Origin: Alviniconcha marisindica
Lineage: Eukaryota > Mollusca > Gastropoda > Provannidae
DNA length: 64,000 nt
Direction of reading: 5' to 3'
NCBI GenBank assembly: GCA_018857735.1
Contig: JABMCL010001731.1
Location: 346,001 to 410,000 of the forward strand
Shown: piece by piece, positions 1 to 11,905 of the stretch
How positions within the stretch are numbered: position 1 is the stretch's first letter
Layout: every line of letters begins with the position of its first letter
Notes under the pieces: generated by a model
The model's input: the letters and a program-made list of their open reading frames with translations, nothing else
Told to the model about the DNA's origin: nothing
The model's database searches: none
Translations under genes and position numbers: made by a program

Positions 1-2233
1 TTTGTTAGTAACAAAGGCAGTGTAACTGTAAGGTAGTTGGTTTTTAGACAGAAGATGTGGTAGAATAGTTCGCATGACCCATTTCTGTCAGTTGGGAACA
101 GGAGGTCTGGACTTTGAAGAAAACCCCATAACCTGGCACTTTCTTAGGCCTAAGTTTAGTGCATCCTTTTCAGCTCTAGTGCGTAAGAGATGCACATTTG
201 TGCGTTAATGGGAGCCCTGTCTTCCCTTTCCAGTGCTCAATATTTGAAAGATACCACCCAGGAAACCAGTTTTCACCGGAATATGGTACAATCACTTGAT
301 GTGACTTAGTTCTGTTGACACTTGTAACCTCTTTCAGTTTCACTTCAGATCTCAGTGATCCTTCAGTCTTCACCATGTCAAATCCATGGTTTGAACTTTG
401 ATTTTGAAGTCTGAAACCTTCACCACTGGATTATCAGTCCAATGCGTCATAGTATTCATACTAGTTTTTACTGCTTACTAACCAACCAGCCACTAAATGA
501 TGAATCCTAGGAATGGCATGAACAGCTGCCTCTCACCTACATGATACATGACACATCATCACATGTAGATGTATATATATATATGCACACGTACAAGATG
601 GTCGAGGGGCTGGTGCCAGCAATGCCAGCACTGAGGGATTGGTTAATATAGATCACATTCTTCTTTTCTTGACTCCCCAGAATGGCAGAAACAAGGTCAA
701 GGAAGTTTGAAGATCAGAATTCAGATCCAGATCAACAGACTTTGTGTTCTTTCTAAAAAATAAAAAATAAAAAGGCAGAAAACTACATCCGAAACAACCA
801 CGGATGCTACACATAACAACTACATCCGAAACAACCACCGATGCTACACGTAACACATTAACAGCTAACACAGTCATTACAGTGCCACTGCAACACCGAA
901 CTCCTTCTTTCGAAGAACTACCTGGAATCACTTAGACAACACAGTCCACTCAGTACTGAGTGTTTTATGTGGGCCTTGGCTTCGGCCAAACGCCAATAGA
1001 CCACCACCGCTGCGCATCCAAACCAGTCGCACGATTGCCAGATGCTACTGCTACTGATGCATGCTACAGAAAAAAGAAAAAAAACTTTCTTTTGTCATCC
1101 CGTTTTACTTTCACGTGTTCAGTATTTCCACGGAGCTAAACCTAAAAGTGATCTCGCCCTTCTGATTTCCGACAGATCAAACAAATGCATACCAGAAAAC
1201 AGTAGTGAATACATTTATAAGCACAAAATTAAAAGTATTCACGTGCTTTTCACGTTTGTAACCCACCTACCTCATTTTGTGCGCCATTCGACTTTACTAC
1301 TTACCTCCCCTGAGTAAACATTTACTCCCTCCCTTGCTCAGCTTTCAAACTTTGGCTTTTAGTTTTGGTCATCTGACAAACATTCAGAGCGACAGTTATA
1401 GCCAGTTAATAATGTACACCTTTATTTAGGCCTCTTTCACACAGTGTACGGCGGCGGCGGCGAGGGGAGGTGGGAAAACGACTCCGGGTCCATGCCGTTG
1501 AGTCGTTAGTCTGGTAACTGCGTCGCTCTCGGACTATGTAAAACTAAAAGTAAGCTTGATGTTTTACGTCGGACTGTGTAATGTCAGTTTGGGTTTCTTT
1601 TTGTTGGAAAATGTCCGTTTTGTTGCTACAAAGTCGTCAGCAGTCATTATGCGCCAAATCAAGCCATAACCGGCAGCAAATTAATCAGAAAATTTAACTG
1701 TGGAAAACACAACGGACACTCCCTGACCATGAACCCGATCACGACGACCTGAAAATGGCTCGATTAATTTGTTAAAAAGCGAGAGGGAGAGAGAGCGAGA
1801 GACTCGCAGGGTTCCAGGAGAGATCAAGAGATCTTAGAGGAGGGAGGTGGAGCTGGACCCGCAACTTAGCCCAGAAGAGATCATGAGTAGGGAGGTGGAG
1901 CTGGGCTAAGAAAGCTGGACTTCCTTTGCTTGAGTTGTCCAAGTTGTTCGTCGACAGCAGTGCAACGGACATTGTCTTTGTGACTCTGGCCAAGCACAGC
2001 AGTTGAAACAGCAATTGCGCAGTGCCCAAGTCGCTGGGCAATGGCGAGGGGACACCGTCCTAACACTTTCATTGTTCTGGCGGCGGTCCACGGTCTCTCC
2101 TGTCTTTTTCGGGCGGTTTCCGCGGTCGAGCCTTCACTCGGTCGTCCCCTTCCCACTCTGTCCCCGTCCCTAATAGGCCATCTCGCCTCCGTGGACGTCA
2201 AGCACCAAGAAAGAAAGAGCGAGAGACATTAAT
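1..2233. other. Gene-free stretch with minor repeats
   Basis: No coding region or RNA gene is recognisable. Short open frames lack any family resemblance. Visible structure: a 37-bp unit present twice in tandem (784-857), a short TA run near 570, and a lone copy at 2161-2217 of the 3' module (CCCTAATA...GGACGTCAAGCACC) that also ends the SINEs at 2743 and 17840. Confidence 0.6.
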
Positions 2234-2743
2234 TTGTGAGCCGGTTAGGCCTAGCGGTAAGGCGTTAGGCTGGTAAGCGGAAGGAACTCGGTTCGATACT
2301 GCTTCGGCTCTCCCTTCTCTTCAAAAAGGTTGTGTTTGTGGACACTGTCTTATGACTTTGTCCATCACTTCCTACTGAAACATTAAAATGGCTCTCATCG
2401 CTGCCCATCATTCTGGTGGTGACAGTGTAACGATAGGTAATAAGGTATATAATCTCCGTCTCCCCCCGCCTCCATACACCCATAGTTCAGGAGCTGTGTG
2501 AGAGTCGAGGTGTCCGTCCTGGGCTGTCCGTCGTAACGAGCCTTCTGGTTTCCGTGGACGTAAAGCTATATTGAACCATGCTTCGGCATTGGTCTCAGCT
2601 TGTCCCTCATATGTCAACTGACATCTGAGGACATTAAGCAACACTACCTACCTACCTACCACCTCCATACCCTCTTCCCTCCCTTCTCCCCGTCCCTAAT
2701 AAGCCTCATGGTTTCTGCGGATGTTAAGCACCGTGTTTACTTA
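2234..2743 (+). mobile_element. tRNA-derived SINE, family 2, with a 184-bp insertion
   Basis: The head (from TTGTGAGCCGGTTAGGCC) has a tRNA-like pol III box A (TAGCGGTAAGG region) and box B (GGTTCGATAC), then a body shared almost base for base with the minus-strand copy at 17837-18162. The 3' end carries the module CCCTAATAAGCC...GTTAAGCACC...TTTACTT. Between body and tail lies an extra 184-bp unit (2478-2661) bracketed by a 9-bp direct repeat CCTCCATAC (2469-2477 and 2662-2670). That is a likely target-site duplication made when the unit landed in the SINE. Confidence 0.75.
2478..2661 (+). mobile_element. 184-bp short mobile unit inserted in SINE
   Basis: This unit starts near TAGTTCAGGAGCTGTGTGAG and ends with a (CTAC)n simple tail. 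It matches the units of the array at 2757-3415. A 9-bp direct repeat of the host SINE sequence flanks it, and the other SINE copy (17837-18162) lacks it, so it looks like a retroposed short element. It has no clear pol III boxes, so it may be a truncated SINE. Confidence 0.6.
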
Positions 2744-2756
2744 GAGTAACTTAGTC

Positions 2757-3415
2757 ATAGTTCAGGAGCTGTGTGAGAGTTGAGGTGGCTGTCCTGGGCT
2801 GTCCGTCCTAACGAGCCTTATGGTTTCCATGGACATAAAGTTATATTGAATCATGCTCACGCTTTGGTCTCAGCTTGTCCCTAATATGTCAACCGACATC
2901 CGAGGATGTTAAGCATCACCTGAAGAAGAAGAGAGAGAGTCGATAGTTCAGGAGCTGTGTGAGAGTTGAGGTGGCCATCCTGGGCTGTCTGTCCTAATGA
3001 GCCTTGTGGTTTCTGTGGTTGTAAAGCAATATTGAACCATGCTCACACATTGGTCTCAGCTTGTCCCTAATATGTCAACTGACATCGGAGGACATTAAGC
3101 ATCACCTGAAAGAAGGAAGAAAGTCATAGTTCAGGAGCTGTGTGAGAGTCGAAGTGGCCATCCTGGGCTTTGCGTCCTAATGAGCCTTATGGTTTCCATG
3201 GATGTAAAGCAATATTGAACCATGCTCACACATTGGTCTCAGCTTGTCCCTAATATGTCAACCGACATCCGAGGACATTAAGCAACACCGGAAGGAAGAG
3301 AGAGAGAGTCAGAGCTCAGGCGCTGTGTGAAAGTTGAGGTGAACGTCCTAGGCTCCTGTCCCTAATAAACCTACAGTTTCTGTGGACATAAAGCAACACT
3401 TCAATCAACATCACT
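2757..3415 (+). repeat. Tandem array of the 184-bp unit, about 3.5 copies
   Basis: Units begin at about 2757, 2943, 3126 and 3311, each starting with (AT)AGTTCAGGAGCTGTGTGA or a close variant. Each holds two related 3' modules: CCTAA(CG/TG)AGCCTTATGG...GGACATAAAG, and CCCTAATATGTCAAC...GGACATTAAGCA. Each ends in a different purine-rich simple tail (GAAGAAGAGAGAG, GAAAGAAGGAAG, GGAAGGAAGAGAG). Varying tails fit repeated insertion of a short element better than ordinary unequal crossing-over. A (GA)n run follows to about 3450. Confidence 0.75.
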
Positions 3416-3551
3416 GAGAGAGAGAGAGAGAAAGGAGAGAGAGAGAGAGAAAAACAGTTGTCTGCCTGCTTTTTGATCCAATCATTTTCTAGTCCAAGTT
3501 ACCCTTAGTGTAAACAAATTCTTTTCTGGCTGATTTCAAGTTAAATACCGA

Positions 3552-4050
3552 GGGGGGATAGCTCAGTGGTTAGAGCATCGGACTCATGATCGAAAGGTCC
3601 CGGGTTCAAGTCCCAACAGGAGCAGCGGGATAATTTTCTTCTCCAGGGTCAACTTTCTGTGCTGACTCTTATTTCGGTATCTGTTCCACTCCCATGTTAT
3701 CGCAGTAGCATGTAAAAGATCCCCGTCATTCTGCCCAAAGTGCAGGTGGCAGGTTACAGCTAAACACACATACACCCTACCTATGTGGCTTTGAATGAAG
3801 TGACACCGTAACCTGGTGCAGGGTTGAATGGTGTACACAGAACTTGTGCCGAAACAGCAGCATTTCATGTGGCACCAGCCATGCAACATCCACAGAGCAC
3901 TACCAGTACACCACTTCCATGGATATTAATAATACGTGCTATAAAAGAATACAGTCACTCATTCAGAATCACATGCCAATGTGCGCAGTGAGCCTGCTCA
4001 AGAGCAGAGAATAGCGCTCTATAAAAGCTATGAATAATAATAATAAATAC
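3552..4050 (+). mobile_element. tRNA-derived SINE, family 1, copy 1
   Basis: This is a full-looking element of about 500 bp. The head has box A TAGCTCAGTGG (3559-3569) and box B GGTTCAAGTCC (3603-3613) at normal tRNA spacing, but it lacks a complete cloverleaf and is followed by a long conserved body (TCTTATTTCGGTATC..., GGCAGGTTACAGCTAAACAC...). The 3' end reads AATAGCGCTCTATAAAAG and runs into an (AAT)n tail. Copies occur at 10624-11105 (minus), 38929-39378 (minus) and 63886-64000 (plus, cut by the window end). Confidence 0.85.
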
Positions 4051-6689
4051 AGTACTTATAATATACCTTCAGCCTTGACAACAAGTCGAATATGCTTAAG
4101 AATGTGCTGGGGAATTTCTTTTTTCTTTGAGTTATCCTTTTGGCTTATCCATTGATGCTCTTGCACTGCAAGTCGGAGAAAGTATATCGAGTTGTGCATT
4201 TTTTGTTTGTTATTTTTGTTCTTCTTCTTTTTTGAGTTAGGCAGCTACCTTCCAATGAGCAGAAAACTGCTCAGAGATTTTGCTGCACTTTTGGGGGGTC
4301 TGCGGAAAGTGGTATATAAAGTGGTATAATTGTAACCAGTCAAAAGATGCATCTTTTTATTGTTTTTGTAGTTTATGCCTATAACTGTTTGCCCCTAGCT
4401 AAATTTCATGTTTGTAAGTAAGCTAATTAGTGTTCTCCCCTTTTTTCCAGATGTTCGGCTCTGCCCCGACTCTTGTTGCCCCGGCAGATGTGCTCCCAAG
4501 TAGGTGTTACATGGCGCTGACACTGAGCCTTCTAACTAGGATAGTCTTTGTGTTGCGATTCAGTCCAAAGTAGTTTATAATCCAACGTATTTCCCGCATT
4601 TTTGTCTTTTGGTTGGCATAGTAATATTAGTATTTTATTATTAAATTCAATGTTAGGCATATTTAGTAAACATTTAATGTTTTTATTTAGTTATGTATAA
4701 GAAAAAGTTGTATTTTAGTATAAAGATAATAGTTGTAATGACTAAGTACGGTGTACTTGTGGAGGGCACTACTTTTTGATAGAGAGTATTAATCTGGGTG
4801 ATGTGTGTCAATCCCAGAGCTCGGGCACAGAATTTCGGTCTTTTTTTCAACACCAGCCAAGCAAGGCAGTTAAGTTTTAATATTCGCTTGGCTGTGTGCA
4901 TGAACCAACTTTTCTACAATTTCATGCAGGTATGTTGAAAGATGTTTATTTACTGTGCATATATTCAAGTATTGGCAGTGAATTGTTAAGAGCTATAATT
5001 CCATTTACTAACATATAGTGGTTTGTCAGTACTTTTTAATGATTTTGTTCGCGCATGACGTAATGGATGGTATATTGTTTTGGCCATTTTTTGGTATTGT
5101 CTTTGAGTCTGACTTGAAGATATGTATATTGTTGTTGGACTACAAAATGATGGTTTGTAGTTAACGATATTGGTTGTACTTTTAGTATGTTGATAAGACG
5201 TTTGCACCTATGTTCAGTCTCGCCTATTAGTGTCAGATACGTTGTGGGTAGGAACATGTGCATCTGGCCAACCGTTGGGATAATCTTGATAATATGATTT
5301 GAATGTGTTTCAATGAGAACTAGAATAATCTTCATATTATAATTTCTCTTGTAATCTTTTATTTGTAAATGATGATGATGATGTGGAGCTTCATGTCCTC
5401 GGATGTCAGGTTGACTATTATTTGTAAAAGCATGTTTATTTCTTTTATAGTATTAATCCTTCAGATATGTTTTTCTTTCTATTTCATTGTGCTAGTCATG
5501 ATAAGAATGTGACACAAGGCGATGTGTCTGCAATGGGTTGTTGCCTCTAAAGCTTTTCCAGATGTTAACTGTTCAAGAACAGCCTTGATAACGTAGAGCT
5601 AATTATTGAGTGAAGTGCCGCACGGCAGCCTCCGTCCCCTTTTCCAGGGCGGCGCGTGGGTCCAGTGTCACTCAGCCTGGCCAGACCACTACGTAGATAG
5701 GGGCTGCGTCATGGGGCTATAATCCTCTTCCCTTCCTGCTCGATTCGCCATGACACTTCCGATGTAAACAAACATTCCTAGTTGGAGCATGTAGGTTCTA
5801 TGTCGATCCAGTTTATTCTTGTAAAATATTAGTCTTAGATTAATTATGGAATGGCTGCACATGTCCTTTTCCCGGCCAGCTGTAGTGTTTATAATGTTCT
5901 TTGATAGATAGTCATATTTAGCCCGTACTTACAATTTTTGTATTAGTATGTGTATTTTTGAATACTATGTTGTTGTGTGCTGCAGTCACGCACGTGGCAC
6001 GACGCACGCGCACACACAAACACATACACACACACTTGATACGCGCGCGCGCATAATTCATCTAAAATAGGCCTTTATACTTCATAACTATGTTGATCAT
6101 TGTTAAAAATGCTGACTGCTGTTTGATTTATTGAAGGATGCGACTTCCCACCTCCACACTCCTTTTTCGCAGATTCGTTATTTACTACATACATTTATAA
6201 AGTGTCTGTCATACGTTTATGTCGTCATCAACTTATGGAATGCATGTCCTTAAAAGCAAAACTGATATGCAGACGTCTTCAACAGGTAGAATGCAAAAAT
6301 AAGATTTCAACGAGTTGTTTTACTCAAGAAAATAAACACACAAAACACAACTTGAAAAGGAAGGAGACGATGACAAAACAGCACACGCTTCGCAAGGTCT
6401 TCAGTATCAGCATATATCAAAAATAGGCTGTGTGTCAAGACTGCATGTTTATAAGTATCAATATCGGGTTGCGTTTTGGGACTTCACATCACGGTACGTG
6501 CTTATTTATACACGGGCTATAACTGCAGTCGACTGTGCTGATCTTTGTCAGCGGGAAGACCATCCACACGACGGCACGAAGCTGTCGGGAATAGCCATGG
6601 ACTTACAAATATGTATTTAATGTACGTCCTTGGTAAAAGCCAGGTACTTACAAATATGTATTTAATGTACGTCCTTGGTAAAAGCTATG
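4051..6689. other. Gene-free, AT-rich stretch
   Basis: No convincing coding sequence. A lone SINE-type 3' module lies on the minus strand at about 5376-5412 (GTCAACCTGACATCCGAGGA read on minus). A short CA/CG-rich run lies at 5990-6050. A 45-bp unit (ACTTACAAATATGTATTTAA and onward) is tandemly repeated 2.5 times at 6600-6703, directly before the LINE remnant. Confidence 0.55.
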
Positions 6690-7678
6690 GACTTACAAAT
6701 ATGTGCCTAAAAATATTTTTGCTCCCTTTGGAGACAAACTCTTGTGTTTCTTTTCGAATCTGAAAAGTCGTACTTTTAAAGGATTACAGATGATTACCTC
6801 TCACTTTTGGAACTCTGTGTTAAAAACGTGGCTAGACTTGAACTATCACGACCCTTCTATGCCTGTGCCAACTTTGTTATGGAACAACAGCCGTATTAAG
6901 TATCAAGGAAATGTACTCATGTTTACGGATTGGATAACTGGGAAAATATTATATGTAAAAGACATTAAGGGACCTAGTGGATCATAACATTTCAGGACAT
7001 ATATAACAAAATAGGGAACTCTCCCAGCCGAATTCTTGAATATAATGTCGTGAGAGCGGCTGTTTACACGTTTGTACACAGTCATAATGTTTGTGATACA
7101 GTAGACCCTGAGTTGTCAGACCAGCCACTTTTCTGTAACAGATAAATAAACACAGCGAAAGACTTTAGAAATGCGCTAATTTTTATGCACGACTCTGTTC
7201 CGTGTGCAAATTGCTTCTGGAGCAGGAAGTTTGGATTAGAAATAGACGAACACATATGGTCAATACAATCAGTAGTAACGAAAGAAACAAGGCTACGGTG
7301 GAAAATTCTGCATAATATTTATCCCACAAACATATTACTGTGCAAGATGAAAGTGAGAGATGATCGGATGTGCTCATATTGTAATGATGTAGTAGTTTAC
7401 ATTGAACACTTCTTTTTGGACTGTCCGACGATTAAGAAATTAAGAAATTTTGGAATTACATTGAACAATATATTCTAATTACTTTTGACATTCAGACCCA
7501 TTTAACTGTTGTTGATGTTTTGTTCGGAATAAAACATAACTACGGGAAGGTCAAAACTAAACGAATAAATCATGTTATATTAATAGCGAAAATGTGTATA
7601 AGTATGTACAAAAAAACTAACGCCTTCCTTCCATTGTCCATGATATTTGAAAATCAGCTCAGGCTCCGAAATGTTTAA
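6690..7678 (+). mobile_element. Tx1/L1-like LINE, 3' part of ORF2 (decayed)
   Basis: Frames at 6703-6987 and 7185-7478 together resemble the C-terminal region of L1/Tx1-clade ORF2. There is a region like the tail after the reverse transcriptase (PTLLWNNSRI, WITGKILYV). It is followed by the C-terminal zinc-knuckle signature around WKILHNIYPTN, then CSYC and HFFLDC, i.e. C-x2-C...H-x4-C. Coding resemblance continues in another frame to RLRNV-stop at about 7675. At least one frameshift near 6985 and stops near 7140 and 7480 show it is dead. RT and endonuclease are absent, a typical 5' truncation. Confidence 0.7.
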
Positions 7679-7849
7679 TAATTATTCTGAAAAGCTTAAA
7701 AACGAAAATTGTGCACTCTCTAAGCATAGTGCAGGATGTACATGTGAGGGAAAAAAATCATACAAAGACGTGTGAATGCGTGAGTGAGATGAATATTGTA
7801 ACGATGGATGAATGTTTCTGAATAAACGCCCGACAATGATGTGCTTGGC

Positions 7850-8537
7850 CAAAAAAAAAAGAAGAAGAAGAAGAAGAAGATGCTTTTGGAGCCAGTGTGT
7901 GCCAAAACATACTTTTTGCACATGCAATAGGGGGTAGCGATACAACCAGCAGCCTGTTTACAATCGGTAAATCCCTACCTCTCAGGAAAGTGCAAGAATC
8001 ACAAGTCTTTCGGGAATGTGCACAGGTATTCATCACCACAGGCAGCAGCAGAGAAGAGATAATAGCAGCAGGAGAAAAAGCGCTGGTGGCACTGTATGAT
8101 GGAAAGACAGGTGACAACTTGGACACGCTGCGACATGTGAAATACATTCAGAAACTCTCAAGTTGTACAACCACTTTGCAGCCAAACAAGCTCCCACCAA
8201 CATCGGCAGCAGCGCTGTTCCATTCTCTTCGGGCATATTTTCAGGTGCAAGAATGGATCTCTGCAACGGAAGTAGCACCTTTCCAAATGAATCCAACCAA
8301 CTGGGGATGGAAATAACGGACAACGTCATGTACCCGGTTCTAACAGACATCGCCGCAGCACCCGAAGGCCTTCTCCACGTCATCAGGTGCAATTGCAAGA
8401 CCGATTGTTGGTCTTCCCTATGTTCCTGCCGTCGTCATGGACTCGTGTGCACTGTCGGCTGTGGAGAATGCAGAGGCGATACAGTCAACAAAATGCAGTG
8501 CCTTGAAGACGGCAACTCCTCAGATGAGGAATTGTAA
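7850..8537 (+). pseudogene. Uncharacterised Cys-rich ORF family, C-terminal fragment (subfamily B)
   Basis: The frame from about 7880 reads FAHAIGGSDTTSS, then REEIIAAGEKALVALYDG, then LPPTSAAALFHSLRAYFQVQ and NWGWK. A +/-1 shift near 8310 continues it as APEGLLHVIRCNCKTDC, CSCRRHGLVC and CGECRG. From memory this order (HA..G.DTTS core, PPT..A..HS.R..., WGW, terminal Cys cluster) is the C-terminal third of a multi-copy protein family of marine invertebrate genomes with no assigned function. The Cys cluster suggests metal binding (inference). The N-terminal two thirds are missing, and the fragment abuts an (AGA)n tract at 7850-7880. One frameshift makes it a pseudogene unless an intron lies there. 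Confidence 0.6.
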
Positions 8538-8985
8538 ATGGCTTGTCTCAACGAAGTCAGCGTTCATTTACAAAACATTTTTGTTTTTGTTTTTGTTTTT
8601 TGTGTGTGTGTGTGTGTGGGGGGGGGGGAGTGTTTTGTCTCCTTTAAAATACAATTCTGCGAAGTTTTGGGCATTCTTGATGTTACATATGGTTTGAATC
8701 CAGTGTCAAAACGTTTCTCGTGTACGTGCTTGGCATTTGAGAAAGAAACCTGGGTAATTGTAAAATTTAGTATATATATATTTCGGCATTTTGCGCACTG
8801 CTACTGTGTTAAAGTTGTTATTTAACAAAGTTCCGCAAGTCATATTTTGGTAGACTTTGTTATGATTACACAATGTTTAAAGAACCCCAAAAAGTTCAGA
8901 ACACTTAGAAAGGAGGTACTTTGCACTGGAGCTTTTTTTTTACCCTAATATTACTAGACTACAAAACATGCTTGGACTTTGTTAT
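8538..8985. other. Gene-free stretch
   Basis: Holds a (GT)n plus poly-G run (8600-8628) and no recognisable gene or repeat family. Confidence 0.5.
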
Positions 8986-9132
<147 letters not shown>

Positions 9133-9134
9133 AT

Positions 9135-9245
9135 TATGCTGCTCCGTCTGTCTGGAACAGTCTTCCTCGAAAGTTAGATCATCAAACACACTCACTGCTT
9201 TCAAATCATCTTTGAAATCTCACCTCTTCAAGATATCCTATTGAC
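9135..9245 (+). mobile_element. L2/CR1-like LINE, extreme C-terminal fragment
   Basis: The frame reads APSVWNSLPRK, a one-base shift gives RSSNTLTAFKSSLKSHLFK, then a stop. This WNSLP...L..FK..LK.HLF motif is the usual end of ORF2 in L2/CR1/Rex1-type LINEs. The microsatellite directly upstream replaces the rest of the protein. Confidence 0.65.
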
Positions 9246-9839
9246 TATATGTGTGTGTACACATACGCGCGCGGATGTTTGCTTTGACTGTGCTTTGGTT
9301 CTTTACTTTCTAATGGGCTATGTGCTCCAGTCCGGAGAAATAGCACATAAAAGAGTCCAATTATACAAATTGACACTTAAATTAGGTCAGCCTGACCTAC
9401 TTTTTACCAGGATGACAATTCGCTCCTCAGTTCTAGAAATACAAGGTGCAGCACATATATATAAAATCAAAAAAAAAATCTGTATCTTCCTGAAAAGGTT
9501 TAGATATGATTATTTTCTACTGAAGCAGTCTATCCATAACAGACGACATTTCTCTTTCAATCTATTAGTCCGTAAAGGTATACATTTCCTCACGGAATAC
9601 TTGTAAGTTCTTGTTTTCCTGAATGTATAACTACCGGATATGGCACTCAAACCGACTTTTTACCAAGATAACAGTTCGCACATCGTTCCAGAAATGAGGT
9701 GCAGCACATAAAAAGGAAATGAAAGCAGAACAGCTGATGTCAGTTATAGACTTTAGGCTTGTCAGATGTAGACTTAATGCCGCAGTGACCATGCCGGAAT
9801 TGGCTTCAAAATAAAGATTAGACTGTCTTACCAGATGTA
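9246..9839. repeat. Diverged 250-bp tandem duplication
   Basis: Two blocks (about 9398-9460 and 9655-9715) share TTTTTACCARGATRACA, then GTTC/TTCYAGAAAT and GGTGCAGCACATA. No gene is seen. This may be LINE 3' UTR following the fragment at 9135-9245. Confidence 0.4.
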
Positions 9840-11905
9840 ATAACCAGTGTCTTCCACTTTACGTCAACGTTCTCGGTTGCTCTCTGCGCACTGAGATACT
9901 GAAATGAACTATTTCAGTTTTGTTGTCATCCACTCGGAGAAGCGATGCCAATTGCCAGGTAACAAAACAGATAGCAACTTGCTTATGTGCACTCCACACC
10001 ATCTACTCTTTCTGTTACTAGCCTTCAGTCTCTCAGAAGTGTATACGTCAAAAACAGTGTCAACTCTAGACGCAGATTCAAGGTTTCTCAATTAATATCA
10101 CAGAAAGAATAATTATGTTGTCGAAATACTCATCAAATGTCTCTGTAAATTTTGGTGACAACGTCTGCACAACTGCTGCCTCGTCCAAAACTTTCGTAGC
10201 AACTTCTGGACAGGCAGAGGAATGAGCACACATGCAGCAACAATCAGACTCCCAATATTTTCTGGTTTATCTTCGACAGCACTTCATGGTATCATAAAAC
10301 ACCTCAGATGGAACATAAGGCAGACAGATCTTCAAGCAGAGCAGCTTCAGCGACCACAAAGACGGCGTTCAATGATGGAGTCACCACTGGTGGTTGAATG
10401 TTAGACAGGTGAGAAGGTCTACGCGTAATCCAGTGCAATAGCAGAAATCGAGTGTTTTGTTTTTCTTTCACAAACGATCCAGAGCAGAGATGGTGGACTA
10501 CGTCTGGTTGTGTTTCTTCCAATGTTGTCACCTCTTGGGTGTGAACAAAGAGTCACTGAGCATAGCTGACATGGCCCATGGCAGACATCCAAAGCATCAG
10601 CTTTACTGATCAGCCATTTGTATATTGATTGATTGATTGATGATCGCTTATATAGCGCTATTCTCCGCTCTCTTGAGCAGACTCACTGCGCTCGCATGTG
10701 ATTCTACATGAGTGACTAGCTTTTTATAGCGCATTTTTTGAATATCCACCGAAGTGGTGTACTTACAGCGCTGGCAGGGCTGGTGCCACATGAAACTGCA
10801 GCCGTCTCGGCGCAAGTTCTGTGTACACCATACGACCATGCACCATGTCACTTCACGCAAAGCCACGTACGTAAGGTGTATGCGTGTTTAGCTGTAACCT
10901 GCCACCTGCACTTTTGGCAGAATGACCGGGATCTTTACGTGCTACTGCGGTAACACGGGGTGGAACGGAACGGATACCGAAATAAGAGTCAGCACAGAAA
11001 GTCGACCCTGGAGAAGAAAATTCTCCCGCCGCTCCTGCAGGGATTCGAACCCGCGACCTTTCAATCACGAGTCCGGCGCTCTAACCACTGAGCTATCCCC
11101 GCCCCAAGTCACCTGAACGGATCAATAAGACAAACTGCAGAATGATCTATTGAAAGTCAAGCTAGTCAGGCAATTGCTCGTCTGTCTTCTACCTGCATTT
11201 TGCTCTCGAAAGCTGAGGACCGTGAGTAGAAGGCTATGACTCCAAGAAGCTTGCATGGGCTCGTCACTGCAAAATGTACAGTGCAACTGCAGTAACCTGG
11301 TGAACATGGCTTGTTCTAGTGAAGTGAGCTGCCTTGACCCGCAAAGACTCGGTGACATCAGAAGACACAATTCCAGCAGATGTGATTGCAGTGTTCCATC
11401 CTGTACCGTTGAGCCATTCTCCAAGCTGTTTGAATGCTGCCATCTTTATGTAGGAGACTCCTAATGACAAAATATCTCTCGCCACAAAATTATGTATCTG
11501 GCCAACACCACTGAATACGCTTAGCTAGGGCATAGAGTGGCTGTTCCATAACAAACACAGGTATTTGTCCTAGACTGATATGCATCATTGCTTCTCTTAC
11601 CGAACTAATTGCATGTTAAATTAATGCCGTGCTATGTGCATTGCCCATGAGGGGAGGCACCAATCCAATGATGGAAGCTGTAATATCAAAGCATTTTTAA
11701 GAAATCCTTGTAGTCCACTGCCTGTGTCTCCAAAGAGGCTAGAACATGTTTCAACTGTGCACATTGCCTTTCATGGTCTTGAACGTCTGGGATGACAGCG
11801 CGACTGGTACTGAGCAGGGTGATTATGCAGTTCATAGCAGAAAGGTATCGCACAGGGATACTACTGACTGTGACGATTATGTTAGGAGTTAGAAACATGA
11901 CCACA
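9840..11905 (-). pseudogene. Uncharacterised ORF family (subfamily A), decayed copy split by a SINE
   Basis: Read on the minus strand, the conserved blocks come in family order. They are: PVFVMEQPLYALAKRIQW with WCWPDT (about 11500-11575); YIKMAAFKQLGEWL, GWNTAITSAGI and HFTRTSHVHQVTAVALYIL (11264-11460); [SINE at 10624-11105]; FVKEKQNTRF then, after a 1-base shift, SAIALDYA (about 10430-10470); and SRVDTVFDVYTSERLKASN with LPGNWHRFSEW (9909-10091). The same PVL..(M/D)QPL(F/Y)A..K.IQW block occurs at 51050. Several stops and frameshifts make it non-functional. I know the family as multi-copy and uncharacterised; a nuclease or transposon origin has not been shown here. Confidence 0.6.
10624..11105 (-). 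mobile_element. tRNA-derived SINE, family 1, copy 2
   Basis: On the minus strand the head reads GGGGATAGCTCAGTGGTTAG, with box B GGGTTCGAATCC at about 11040-11052. The body matches the copy at 3552-4050. The tail ends GCGCTATATAAGCGATCA followed by (ATCA)n at 10624-10645. It sits inside the decayed ORF at 9840-11905 and separates two consecutive blocks of it. Confidence 0.85.

Noticed and set aside
3552..3625. tRNA genes at SINE heads (also 11030-11105, 39310-39378, 63886-63955)
   Set aside because: Pol III boxes are present but the cloverleaf is incomplete, and each is followed by the same long body, so these are SINE heads.
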